Part shown: one piece after another, positions 1 through 9,300 of the stretch
How positions within the stretch are numbered: position 1 is the first letter of the stretch
Layout: the number at the start of each line of letters is the position of its first letter
Source: Blastocatellia bacterium
GTDB lineage: Bacteria; Acidobacteriota; Blastocatellia; Pyrinomonadales; Pyrinomonadaceae
Direction: 5' to 3'
Assembly (NCBI GenBank): GCA_016789265.1
Contig: JAEUQK010000029.1
Coordinates: 1-64,000, forward strand
DNA length: 64,000 nucleotides
Notes under the pieces: generated by a model
The model's database searches: none
The model's input: the letters and a program-made list of their open reading frames with translations, nothing else
Told to the model about the DNA's origin: nothing
Translations under genes and position numbers: made by a program

Positions 1-600
1 AAGCTTGAATTCGTCCGGAAAGGAGCCTTTCATAGCCGCCGGAAGATCTGTCCTGCCGACCATGTGGTCATCGACGCCCGCGAGCCAGAACGGTGCGCCA
101 TTTGCATCGATACGAATGCCTTCGTTTACCAAAACGCGGATATCGTGTTTTTCAAGATGACGTGTCATCGCCGCGGCATCTGTCCAATGATCGTGATTGC
201 CGAGACAGGCGAAAACCCCATATTTGCCTCGGAGTTCGCCCAATACCTTCGCGACCGGCGAAATATATTTAGCCTCATGCGAGACGTAGTCTCCCGTCAA
301 CGCGACAATATCAGGTTCGAACTCGCTGGCGACAGCAACCGCGCGCGCGATATGTTTCAGATCGGTGAAGGGACTATGATGAGTGTCGGAAAGATGCAGA
401 ATGCGAAATCGGTCCAGCTTCTTAGGGAGCCGCGGCAGAGTGATCTCGACGCGTTCGACGGAAAGCGAATTCGCTTCGTCGATGGCATACCTGGCTACTT
501 TAGACAGATTCCCCGCGATCTCACGCAATGGAGTTTCGCCCGAGACCAACACGTTGATCCGCTCGGCGATCTTTGCCCTATTTAGTCGCGGTGTCCGCAT
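1..600 (-). CDS. Calcineurin-like metallophosphoesterase, C-terminus cut by window edge
   Basis: Reading leftward from an ATG at 598-600, an uninterrupted frame of 200 codons runs off the start of the window. It shows the metallophosphoesterase metal-binding motifs in the usual order: LSDTHHS (D-x-H), LTGDYVS (GD) and LGNHDHW (GNHD), followed by the start of a later block with GVDDHMVG. The roughly 70 residues before the first motif look like a helical or basic leader, as in membrane-associated YkuE/YaeI-type phosphoesterases, but no clear transmembrane segment is visible. The substrate cannot be told; members hydrolyse phosphomono- or diesters, including UDP-2,3-diacylglucosamine-like lipids. 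It lies 120 bases downstream of tyrS on the same strand. The family call is secure; the specific role is open. Confidence 0.85.
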   Translation of the reverse strand, partial: MRTPRLNRAKIAERINVLVSGETPLREIAGNLSKVARYAIDEANSLSVERVEITLPRLPKKLDRFRILHLSDTHHSPFTDLKHIARAVAVASEFEPDIVALTGDYVSHEAKYISPVAKVLGELRGKYGVFACLGNHDHWTDAAAMTRHLEKHDIRVLVNEGIRIDANGAPFWLAGVDDHMVGRTDLPAAMKGSFPDEFKL

Positions 601-720
601 GGATTATTGAGTATAGCGGAAATCAGCCACGATTTACACAGACCATTGGGCTGCGCCAAAGAGCGAGGGGTTCGGCCTATTGCTCGAATTCGCTGTTCGT
701 GCGATCGGTGAGATTTGCAA

Positions 721-1929
721 CTAATCCGCCTTCAACCGGGCGAATTTCAGTTTTCCGACCTGCAGGATGACCGATTTACCGTTGGCCATATCGATCTCGG
801 CCGAAGCCGCCGTCGCTTTCTCGCCGTCGATCTTTATGCCGCCCTGATCGATGAGGCGTTTGGCTTCGCCTTTTGTTTCCACGAGGCCGGATGCGACGAC
901 CAGATCGGCAAGGCGATAGGTCTGAGCTGCGATCACGACTTCAGCTATCTCATCCGGGACTTCCTTTTTCACGAAGCGGCGATTGAACTCATCTTCTGCA
1001 GCCTGAGCAGCCTCGGCCGAATGAAAATCCTTGATGATGAGCTTTGCGAGGTTCACTTTCACGTCTCGCGGGTTTTTGCCTGCTTCGATCTCGGACTTTA
1101 AAGTCGCGATCTCGGCGGGCGTTAGATCCGTGATCAGGTCGTAATACCGCCACATCAGTTCATCGGATATTGACATTACTTTGCCGAACATCTCGTTAGG
1201 CGATTCGTCGATGCCGATGTAGTTGTTCAGCGATTTCGACATCTTGTTGACGCCGTCGAGTCCCTCAAGCAGAGGCGTGGTGATGACGACCTGCGGTTCC
1301 TGGTCAAATTCACGCTGCAGGTTGCGGCCCATAAGCAGGTTGAATTTCTGATCGGTGCCGCCGAGTTCGATGTCTGCGTTCAACGCGACCGAATCATAAC
1401 CCTGCACGAGCGGGTAGAGAAGCTCGTGAAGCGAGATGGGCTTTTCTTCGTTCAGTCGTTTTGTGAAATCGTCGCGTTCGAGTATCTGCTTCACGGTCGT
1501 CTTTGCGCAGAGTTTGACGAAATCGGACGCGGTGAACTTGTCCATCCATTCGCCGTTGAAACGAAGCTCGGTCTTTTCCGGATCGAGCAGCTTGAACATC
1601 TGGCGTTTGTACGTCTCGGCATTGGCATTCACTTCTTCGCGTGATAGCGGCGGGCGCGTGACGTTCTTGCCCGAAGGGTCGCCGATCATTCCGGTGAAAT
1701 CGCCGATCAGAAATATTACGGTGTGGCCGAGGTCCTGAAACGCTTTCAACTTGCGGATCACGACCGTGTGGCCGACGTGAATATCAGGCGCCGTCGGGTC
1801 GAGGCCAAGCTTCACACGCAGCGGCTTGCCTGTTTTTGCAAACCGCTCAAGCTTTGCCCTCAAGTCATCCTCACGGATGACGTCAACTGTCCCTTTCTTA
1901 AGAAACTCTAGCTGTTCGTTAATGGTCAT
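721..1929 (-). CDS. tyrS: Tyrosyl-tRNA synthetase
   Basis: This is a class I aminoacyl-tRNA synthetase of 402 residues that charges tRNA-Tyr in the cytoplasm. The HIGH signature appears as HVGH near residue 51 within a conserved [14 protein letters not shown] block. The KMSKS loop is present literally (NKMSKSLNN, around residue 235). The C-terminal 65 residues ([19 protein letters not shown]..) are an S4 RNA-binding domain. Length and motif style fit the TyrZ-like branch of bacterial TyrRS rather than the E. coli TyrS branch; that subdivision is from memory. The GNAT gene stops 15 bases upstream, so the two are probably co-transcribed. Confidence 0.97.
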   Translation of the reverse strand: MTINEQLEFLKKGTVDVIREDDLRAKLERFAKTGKPLRVKLGLDPTAPDIHVGHTVVIRKLKAFQDLGHTVIFLIGDFTGMIGDPSGKNVTRPPLSREEVNANAETYKRQMFKLLDPEKTELRFNGEWMDKFTASDFVKLCAKTTVKQILERDDFTKRLNEEKPISLHELLYPLVQGYDSVALNADIELGGTDQKFNLLMGRNLQREFDQEPQVVITTPLLEGLDGVNKMSKSLNNYIGIDESPNEMFGKVMSISDELMWRYYDLITDLTPAEIATLKSEIEAGKNPRDVKVNLAKLIIKDFHSAEAAQAAEDEFNRRFVKKEVPDEIAEVVIAAQTYRLADLVVASGLVETKGEAKRLIDQGGIKIDGEKATAASAEIDMANGKSVILQVGKLKFARLKAD

Positions 1930-1944
1930 AAACGAAAAGCGTAA

Positions 1945-2430
1945 TTATAGCTTACGATACATAATGTACGCATTTGTGAGGCCGTTTTGTGAGTGCCGGA
2001 TGGCGTCGGGGATCTCGCCGATCACTTCAAATCCTACGCTTTTCCAGAGGTTGACGGCGGCGGTGTTCGACTTTACGACGAAGTTGAACTGGATCGAATG
2101 ATAGCCGATGCGTCGGGCTTCCTCGATCGAGTGCTCGGCCATTAGCTTGCCGATACCGCGACCCTTCGCATCGGGCGAGACCATGTAGCCGCCATTGCCG
2201 ACATGATCGCCGAGTCCCGGCTGATTTGCTTTGAGCCAATACGTGCCGAGCACGACGCCGTCGTCCTCTGCGACGTACACATACTTCTCAGGCGAGAACC
2301 AGAACCCGATCATCTCGGCTTCCGGCGTGTCGGGTGCGAATGTGTAAGTATCGCCGCCTGCGATTACGGCTTCTATGATCTTCCATACAGCCGGTTTGTC
2401 TGCTTCAGTTGCTTTTCGGATCGTTGTCAT
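1945..2430 (-). CDS. GNAT family N-acetyltransferase
   Basis: A 161-residue single-domain acetyltransferase starting MTTIRKATEADKPAVW, the typical first strand and helix of GNAT proteins. The acetyl-CoA pyrophosphate-binding motif A is visible as SPDAKGRGIGKLMAEHSIEE (R/Q-x-x-G-x-G/A pattern), followed by IGYHSIQFNFVVKSNTAAVNLW, the common N-x-A-A-x-x-L-W motif B. I chose the ATG at 2428-2430 because upstream in-frame starts are only non-ATG codons and add nine unconserved residues. The acceptor substrate is unknown. It lies 15 bases before tyrS and 77 bases after the S9 peptidase gene, with a terminator between it and the peptidase. Confidence 0.88.
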   Translation of the reverse strand: MTTIRKATEADKPAVWKIIEAVIAGGDTYTFAPDTPEAEMIGFWFSPEKYVYVAEDDGVVLGTYWLKANQPGLGDHVGNGGYMVSPDAKGRGIGKLMAEHSIEEARRIGYHSIQFNFVVKSNTAAVNLWKSVGFEVIGEIPDAIRHSQNGLTNAYIMYRKL

Positions 2431-2455
2431 AGTTAAAGGAATCGTCGATTCGAAC

Positions 2456-2485
2456 AAAAACCGGACACCGATCGGCGCCCGGTTT
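2456..2485 (-). terminator. Intrinsic terminator after the S9 peptidase gene
   Basis: On the minus strand an AAACCGG / CCGGTTT stem encloses an inner CCGATCGG palindrome and is followed directly by a T run. It sits 22 bases past the peptidase stop codon, so it separates that gene from the GNAT-tyrS pair. Confidence 0.7.
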
Positions 2486-2507
2486 CAATTGAACCCGTTG
2501 TGCCGAT

Positions 2508-4487
2508 CTATTTCAAATATTTGTCGAACCAATCCAGATTCGACTGCATTGCGGCGATCTGCATTTTCGGTTCATTCGGGCCGTGCGGTTGACGGGGAAG
2601 AATGATCATCCGAGTCGGCACGCCTTGTTTCTTCAGCGCCATGTAAAGCTGATAGCCCTGCTCGATCGGTACGCGGACATCGGCCTCGCCATGCTGTACG
2701 AGTGTCGGGGTGGAAACTCCTTTGATGTTGAACATCGCGGAGTGTTTTGCATATATCGCCGGGTTGTCCCAAAACTCCGATTCGAAGTAATCAGGTAGGA
2801 AAGACGGTATGTCGGCCGTTCCGTTAAAGCTCATCATGTTTGTGACGGGTGCGCCGGCGGAAGCCGCCTTAAATCGTTTGGTCTTTGTGATGACCATCGA
2901 GGTCATATAGCCACCGTAACTCCAGCCCATGACGCCGAGCCGATTAGGGTCGGCAACTCCCAACGCGATCACGTGATCGACACCGCTCATCAGGTCTTCA
3001 TAATCCATACCGGCCCAATCCTTGATATTCGCGCGCCTGAATTCGACGCCGTAACCGCTCGATCCGCGCGGATTCGCACGTAGTATGGCGTAGCCCTTCG
3101 AAGCAAACGTCGCCAGCGGATATGAGCCGCGGCCGCCTATGTAGTTCTGCGAAAATACTCCGGCGGGTCCGCCGTGAATGTTGAGAATAAGTGGGACTTT
3201 CGTGCCCGAAACATAGCCGTTCGGATAGGTAAGCAGGCCTTCTATCTCACGGCCGTCCTTGCTCTTCCATTTCACGACCTCGGTCTTCCCGACGGGCATT
3301 TTAAGCCGTTCGTCATTCGCGTGCGAGATCTGCGTTAGTCCGCGAACGCCAGGCGTTAGTGCAAAGATCTCGGGCGGAGCATCTGTTTTCTGAACGGCCA
3401 TTGCTACGGCATATGTTGATCCAAGGTGCGTCATCGTGACGCCGCCGATCAACGCGTTCTGATAGTCCTCTTCGACCACTTTCCCGGTCGCGGGTTCGGC
3501 GTAGAAAAGTGCCGTACCGGTTCCTTTTGACTCATAAAAGTAAATACGTGAACCGTCAGGTGTCCAATCGACAACGTTAGGCTGGCCGTCGTTCGACGCG
3601 GCCATAAACTTTGGCGTGCCGCCGCCTGCCGGAAATACAGCGAGGCGGTTGCTCTGTGCCCAACGGAGCGGGAGGTCGCTAACCGAAATTACGATCGACC
3701 TTCCGTCCGGCGAATAATGCGGGTCGCTTTCGGCTGCCGCCGTCGCAGCGAATGGCGAGACGCTTCCCGAGGCGACGTCAACGATCGACACGTCCGCCGT
3801 CGGCCAATCGTTTGCGCTCGGTGACGTGACGTGGCTGAACGCGATCTTCTTTCCGTCCGGCGACCAGTCAAAGCTGGTCACGTGACGGTCGATAGCCGTC
3901 AATTTTCGCGAAGCACGCTTTCCCTCGGCGTCCTTGGAGGTCGAAATAACATATAACCTCGCTAGTTTGTAGTTCTCCTCATACCAGCGGAAGTCGTTTC
4001 GGCCTTTATCGTTGGCCTCTTCTTCCGTCGATTTGGCGTCTGACATCGTGTAAGCGATCCATTTCCCGTCAGGCGACCATTCGAAAACTCCGATGCCGCC
4101 TTTGACATCTGTTATGGCTTCGGCTTCGCCGCCCGTGGTCCTCATTACATAGATCTGATTGCGATTGTCCTTGCGGTTAGAGGTAAACGCGATCATCGAA
4201 CCGTCTGGCGACCACCTCGGATTTGCGGACGACTTGTCGCCGAATGTTACCTGATAGTTGTCTTTCCCATCGGTTGTGGCGAGCCAGATCTGCGTTATGA
4301 ATTCGCTCCTGTCTGCGGTCATCACGGCATCGTTGACCGTATAAACCACACGTTTACCGTCGGGCGAGACCTGAGGCGAACCGACCTGGCGCAGTTTTAC
4401 CTGTGCCTCGGGCGACCACGTTTGCGCGGAAATAGAGATCGACAATAGAAATATCGAGGCGATCGCGAGAGATCGGAACGTTCGCAT
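2508..4487 (-). CDS. Secreted S9 family peptidase (prolyl oligopeptidase / acylaminoacyl-peptidase type)
   Basis: A 659-residue protein that should release dipeptides or short peptides in the periplasm or outside the cell. Residues 1-21 form a signal peptide (basic start, hydrophobic run, ending SISAQ). Residues about 25-380 form a beta-propeller with repeated WSPDG motifs (SPDGKRVVY, WSPDGSMIA, WSPDGKWIA, WSPDGKKIA), typical of TolB/DPP-IV-like propellers. The C-terminal alpha/beta-hydrolase domain carries the catalytic serine in GWSYGGYM, the acid in GEADVRVP and the histidine in RQPHGPNEP. A GGPAGVFSQNY segment fits the oxyanion region. Length and order match S9C-type enzymes. No gene partner is obvious; a terminator follows. 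Confidence 0.94.
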   Translation of the reverse strand: MRTFRSLAIASIFLLSISISAQTWSPEAQVKLRQVGSPQVSPDGKRVVYTVNDAVMTADRSEFITQIWLATTDGKDNYQVTFGDKSSANPRWSPDGSMIAFTSNRKDNRNQIYVMRTTGGEAEAITDVKGGIGVFEWSPDGKWIAYTMSDAKSTEEEANDKGRNDFRWYEENYKLARLYVISTSKDAEGKRASRKLTAIDRHVTSFDWSPDGKKIAFSHVTSPSANDWPTADVSIVDVASGSVSPFAATAAAESDPHYSPDGRSIVISVSDLPLRWAQSNRLAVFPAGGGTPKFMAASNDGQPNVVDWTPDGSRIYFYESKGTGTALFYAEPATGKVVEEDYQNALIGGVTMTHLGSTYAVAMAVQKTDAPPEIFALTPGVRGLTQISHANDERLKMPVGKTEVVKWKSKDGREIEGLLTYPNGYVSGTKVPLILNIHGGPAGVFSQNYIGGRGSYPLATFASKGYAILRANPRGSSGYGVEFRRANIKDWAGMDYEDLMSGVDHVIALGVADPNRLGVMGWSYGGYMTSMVITKTKRFKAASAGAPVTNMMSFNGTADIPSFLPDYFESEFWDNPAIYAKHSAMFNIKGVSTPTLVQHGEADVRVPIEQGYQLYMALKKQGVPTRMIILPRQPHGPNEPKMQIAAMQSNLDWFDKYLK

Positions 4488-4697
4488 AGCTGGGTTCTCC
4501 TGAAAAATGGTCTGAATATCGGGTGCCGTTATTCTGTATCAAATCACCGAAATTCACAAACTATCTGCCGATGTCACAATTTGCCAAATTTTTTCGCATC
4601 TTTTTGTGAAAGGAAACGCAAGTTTTCCGCAATAACAGATGAGGGGTTCTCACCAAAACCTCATTTCTGGACAAAGACTAACGAAATACTGGACAAA

Positions 4698-5309
4698 ATG
4701 GCCTTGGAATACACGCTTCAATCGATACCCCACAACTGCGGCCTCGTCGATGCTGCCCGGACCCATCCGGAGATCGGCGAATTTTTAGAATTATTCGGGT
4801 TTGCGGACGTTTCCTTCGAAGACCTGAAATTCAGGGCAGGAGATGGCGTATTCGCGCGTTTTGTTGCTGAAGTAAAGGCAATCCGCGAGGCAAATGGCGG
4901 CATAGAGGACCGCAGGCTAAACATTGGCAATCGATGGGACGCTTTGCTCTATCTACTCTTAGAAGAACGTAGAGACGGGGGACGCGTCGGAGAATATACA
5001 TGGCAAAGCCGCGCGATCTGCGGCGGCGATATAATTGGGACGAGTGTAAGTTCAACGCGTGGCGTGCCGATAAGACTTTTGTCGGCATTTGAGACAAAAA
5101 AGGTCGCCGGTGAATTTTCAAGCCTCGACCACGAGGAGATCAATGAACAATTTGACCTCAGAAAGATGGTCGACGCGGGGGTTTACGGTTCGGGCAACGG
5201 CACTGCGGTGCTATCGATAGACGTCCTGAAGCGAGACATTGAAAGGCTTACCGATTTTTACAGTTCAGCAGCCGCAAACGATGAAGGTGTGCTCACTTTC
5301 TGCACCTAG
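4698..5309 (+). CDS. YfbM/DUF1877 family protein
   Basis: A cytoplasmic protein of about 203 residues if started at the ATG at 4698 (MALEYTLQSIPHN). The frame is open upstream to 4581, but those codons look unconserved. The conserved features of the DUF1877/YfbM family are visible: RWDALLYLL in the middle, then GVPIRLLSAFETKKVA, EEINEQFD, a MVDAGVYG turn and a C-terminal helix DIERLTDFYSSA. The biochemical function of the family is unknown. The gene converges on the SRA-like gene; the two stop codons share a CTAG at 5306-5309. Confidence 0.7.
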   Translation: MALEYTLQSIPHNCGLVDAARTHPEIGEFLELFGFADVSFEDLKFRAGDGVFARFVAEVKAIREANGGIEDRRLNIGNRWDALLYLLLEERRDGGRVGEYTWQSRAICGGDIIGTSVSSTRGVPIRLLSAFETKKVAGEFSSLDHEEINEQFDLRKMVDAGVYGSGNGTAVLSIDVLKRDIERLTDFYSSAAANDEGVLTFCT

Positions 5310-5704
5310 ACCTCGTGCCTCCGGAGAATGAATTTCCATACCATTCGTTCCTGCGTTTCATCTGTAACGTAATCACTCGCCGTTACCGTCCACATTCCCA
5401 TGTATTGCCATCGATTTGCTCCGAGCTTATTGAAAAGCGGTACTGCGCGGTGCGTTCCTATCGCATCGATCAGTGCTTGATTTGCGGCATCAAGCTTTTG
5501 GTTTCCGCGACGCCCCGAACCGGTGTAATGAATTACATCCGTACTGTCGCCGTGAAAATCCGGGTAACACGGATTGATCCGGCCGAAATCGGTCAGAAGC
5601 GAAATAAGGCGTCCGTTTCTCTGGTAGATGCCGTTGCGGGAACGGTGGACTTGAGAAACCTCAGCCCAGGTGAACAGGTCGCCGGGTTTTGCGTCGTCGA
5701 TCAA
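5306..5704 (-). CDS. Stand-alone SRA/YDG-like (ScoMcrA-type) domain protein
   Basis: A 132-residue protein that appears to consist of one PUA/SRA-like domain. It starts with PGDLFTWAEVSQVHRS..GIYQRNGRLISLL and contains HYTGSGRRGNQKLD followed by ANQALIDAI, the pattern seen in SRA-like modules that read modified DNA bases and are usually fused to HNH nucleases. No HNH motif (H-N-H with Cys pairs) or other nuclease domain is present here, and no nuclease gene adjoins it. It starts 6 bases after the TonB-domain gene stops, on the same strand, so it probably shares that transcript. The family assignment is by recognised motif; the function as a reader of modified DNA is inference. Confidence 0.6.
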   Translation of the reverse strand: MIDDAKPGDLFTWAEVSQVHRSRNGIYQRNGRLISLLTDFGRINPCYPDFHGDSTDVIHYTGSGRRGNQKLDAANQALIDAIGTHRAVPLFNKLGANRWQYMGMWTVTASDYVTDETQERMVWKFILRRHEV

Positions 5705-5710
5705 ACTTGG

Positions 5711-6277
5711 CTAATCATCATCGTCGGCCGGCCCGAAGCGATAAACGAGAAATCCGATGGCGCGTGCAGGCTTGCCGCCGAATGTCGGCCTGTTGAACTT
5801 CGAAGCGAGCGCCGCTCGCTCGGCCTCGGGGTGAAGCAGCTTGTTGCCGGTGCGAGCACGGGCCTCGATCACGCTTCCGTTCGTGTCGATAAGCACTTCG
5901 ACCTGAACCAATCCCTTAGCACCGTTTGCCTTTGCATCCCTCGTGTACCACGGTTTTTCGGCGGAGACGACCTCGAAATTTAGAAAGGTATATTTATCGC
6001 CGACGACGAAGCCGTTCCATGGCTTCGGCTTCGCAGGCGTGGTTTTCCCAGCGGTTGTTGTCTTGGCGGCGGGCTTTCGCTTGCTTGAGGCTGTCTTATT
6101 GCCCGAAGAGGAAACCGACCCTGACCCGCCGAAGCCTTTGGAAGATTCAGCGGCCCGGCCAATGCCTTCCGCAGGTTCGTCGCGAGCCATGATCGCCGCT
6201 CCCGCCTGAGCTGCAGCCGCGGACGCGGCTATTGCGATAACAAAGAGTAACGCCGAAATTTGCCGTTCGATACGCAT
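5711..6277 (-). CDS. Secreted TonB C-terminal-domain (energy transducer-like) protein
   Basis: A protein of 188 residues starting at MRIERQISALLFVIAIAASAA, a signal peptide or N-terminal anchor. The longer upstream frame is Arg-rich and overlaps the intergenic region, so I rejected it. A low-complexity Ser/Lys/Pro/Thr linker (about residues 45-85) leads to a C-terminal TonB-like domain with GLVQVEVLIDTNGSVIEAR, LLHPEAERAALASKF and a YRF end. This resembles the acidobacterial single-copy TonB-box proteins that contact outer-membrane receptors, but it lacks the classical long Pro-Glu/Pro-Lys spacer. It lies between kgd and the SRA-like gene on the same strand. Confidence 0.75.
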   Translation of the reverse strand: MRIERQISALLFVIAIAASAAAAQAGAAIMARDEPAEGIGRAAESSKGFGGSGSVSSSGNKTASSKRKPAAKTTTAGKTTPAKPKPWNGFVVGDKYTFLNFEVVSAEKPWYTRDAKANGAKGLVQVEVLIDTNGSVIEARARTGNKLLHPEAERAALASKFNRPTFGGKPARAIGFLVYRFGPADDDD

Positions 6278-6326
6278 AGCCTTCCTTGGCGCATTGACGA
6301 TGGTTTTTAAGGACTTTACCGAGACT

Positions 6327-9300
6327 TCACGCCGACGCCGGTGCGATCTTCTCGGAGACTTCCGGTTCGGAAGACGGAGCGATCTCGTCTGTTTCGGCGA
6401 GCAGCGATTCGTCAACCAGCTTTCGCTGCTCAAGTTCGTGAATCGCGTAAGAACCGGTAGCCGGCGATGCCGAAGCAGCTCGGCCGACGAACCGCACCTC
6501 CATCCCATCGCGCTTTATAGCGCGCAGACGCGGTTCAACGAACGTCCAGCCGCCCATGTTCTTAGGTTCTTCCTGCGTCCAGAAAAGCTGGGTCGCATTT
6601 GGAAACTTTGCGATGATCGCTTCGAGAGCCGACTTCGGAAACGGGTAAAACTGTTCGAGCCTTACGACGGCAACACGTTCGTCACGTGATTCTGCACGGG
6701 CAGCCTCGAGATCATAAAAGACCTTGCCGCTGCATAGCACTATGCGTCTCACTTTGGACGCATCTACGACCCCTGGATCATCGATCACCGGCATAAAGCC
6801 GCCGGTCGTTAGTTCGTGCATCGTCGAACTTGCCGCCGGAAGTCGAAGCAGGCTTTTTGGAGTCATAACGATGAGCGGACGCACGATCTCCTGTTTCACC
6901 TGGCGTCTCAGCATATGGAAATACTGTGCGGGCGTGGTCGGGTAACAGACCTGAAGATTGTTCTCGGCACATAATTGCAGAAAACGTTCGAGGCGGCCCG
7001 AGGAATGTTCCGGCCCTTGGCCTTCGAAGCCGTGCGGCAAAAGCAATACGAGACGGCATTTCTGCTGCCATTTATCTTCTGACGCCGCGATGTACTGATC
7101 GATGATGACCTGAGCGCCGTTTGCAAAATCGCCAAACTGGGCTTCCCACGCGACGAACTCCGTCGGGGCTTTAACTGAATAACCATATTCAAACCCGAGC
7201 ACGCCGGATTCCGAAAGGCTCGAATCAAAGACATAAAAACGCGAATTAGGATTAGCTTCGCTCTTCAGCTCAGAGAGCGGCGTCCAACGCGTCCCGGTCA
7301 GAGTGTCGTACATCGAAGCGTGCCTCTGCGAGAAAGTTCCGCGGCCCGAGTCCTGTCCGCTGAGACGAAACGGAATGCCTTCGATCACGAGCGAACCGAT
7401 CGCCATCGCTTCCGCAAATCCCCAATCCATCGGGACTTCGCCGGTGCCCATCTTCGCTCGTCTAGCGAGTTGGCCGACCATTTTCGGGTTGATATGAAAC
7501 GTCTCGGGTACGAGCGATATCTTTTCCGAGACCGTCTTCAGCACCTCTGCAGAAGCGCCGGTTTCGAGTATCGCCGAACCGTCGTCTTCCGTTGGAGGCG
7601 GGTTCAGCGCGGCCTTGGCAGGCTTTTCCGACGCTATCTGCTTAGCACGGGCAAGGATGCCTTCATATTTCTGATGAACTGCATCCGTCATTGCGTTCAG
7701 GCCGTCTTCAGTTATTACGCCTTCGCGTATGAGATGCTGCGCATACAAGTGGCGCGTTCCGGGATGCTGCTTTACGCGGGCGTACATTACAGGCTGTGTG
7801 TAGCTCGGTTCGTCGCCCTCGTTATGGCCGAGACGCCGGAACCCGACAAGGTCAAGCACTACGTCCTTCTGAAACTCGCGGCGATAATCCAAAGCGATCT
7901 GTATCACACGGTACGCGGCCTCGGGGTCGTCGCCGTTAATGTGAAATATCGGCGTCTGAGTTATCTGGGCGGCGTCCGTCGAATAGATCGAACTGCGGCC
8001 AAGTTCGGCTGCGGTGGTGAAACCGATCTGGTTGTTGATGACGATATGGATCGTGCCGCCGGTCCGGTAACCGGGCAAGCCCGCAAGCTGGAGCGTTTCC
8101 ATCACAATGCCCTGTCCGGCAAACGCAGCGTCGCCATGAAGCAGTACGGGAAGGATCTTGCTGTAAGCGTCCGCGCGTTCCAGACCATGTCCGTTTCTCA
8201 GTTCGTCCTGTCGGGCTCGAGCCATGCCTTCGACTACGGGATCGACAAATTCGAGGTGACTCGGGTTACACGAAAGCTCGATCCGTATCTCTTTGCCCGA
8301 TTTCGTAGTCTTACTTCCGACCGCGCCCTGGTGATACTTCACGTCGCCCTCGTCGGCTGGAAAGTCCGGATGCGATGTGCCCTCGAAAACCGTGAAGATG
8401 CGCTCCGCCATATCGCCTGTTTCGGGGTTGCCGACGATATTGCTCAAAACGTTGAGACGACCGCGGTGCGCCATGCCCATATAGATCTCGTCAACGCCCC
8501 TCGTTCCCGAACCTTCGACCAGCTGGTCGAGCATCGGTATGACGGTCTCGCAGCCTTCGAGCGAAAAACGTTTTTGGCCGAGGTATTTCTTGTGCAGGAA
8601 CTGCTCGAACTGCTCGGCCTCTATCAGTTTCTGAAGAAGCTCGATACGCGTTTCTTTCGCCAGCGGAACAGTATCGACAAACTGCTGCCTTACCTGCAGC
8701 CGGATCCAGTCCTTTTCTTCCTTGCTCTGGATGTGGCGATATTCGATGCCGACCTTTCCGCAGTAGGCACGACGCAGTATCTCGAGAATACGTCGGAGCG
8801 TGAGCGTTTTTTCTCCGTGCAGGCCCCCGGTAATGAACTCGCGGTCGAGGTCCCAGATCGTCAGGCCAAACGATTCAAGGTCAAGCTCGGCAGTGTGGTG
8901 CGAGGTCATGTTCAGCGGATCGATGTCCGCGAGCAGGTGGCCGCGAATTCGATATGCGTTGATCAGCTGCAACACATTCGCCTGCTTTTCGGCCTGTTCG
9001 TTGAATCTATCGCCGCCGAGAAGAGACGGGTTGTAGTCCTGCGCCCAACGAAGCGGTGGGAGATTTAGTTCGATATCGCGGAAGATACCGTCGTAAAATC
9101 CGTGCTGGCCAACCAGAAACTCATGTATCTTTGCCAGGAATAGCCCGCTTTCCGCACCTTGTATCACGCGATGATCGTATGTGTTTGTCAGCGTAATGAT
9201 CTTGCTTATGCCAAGCTGCGAAAGAGCCGCGGGTGTCATCGCCTGATACTCGGCAGGATATTCGATCGCACCGGTCGCTATGATCGCACTTTGGCCTGCC

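Noticed and set aside
7320..9068. Long open frame (582 codons) on the plus strand inside kgd
   Set aside because: It is antisense to a strongly conserved KGD chain and shows no recognisable domain; it is explained by GC-rich third positions of kgd.
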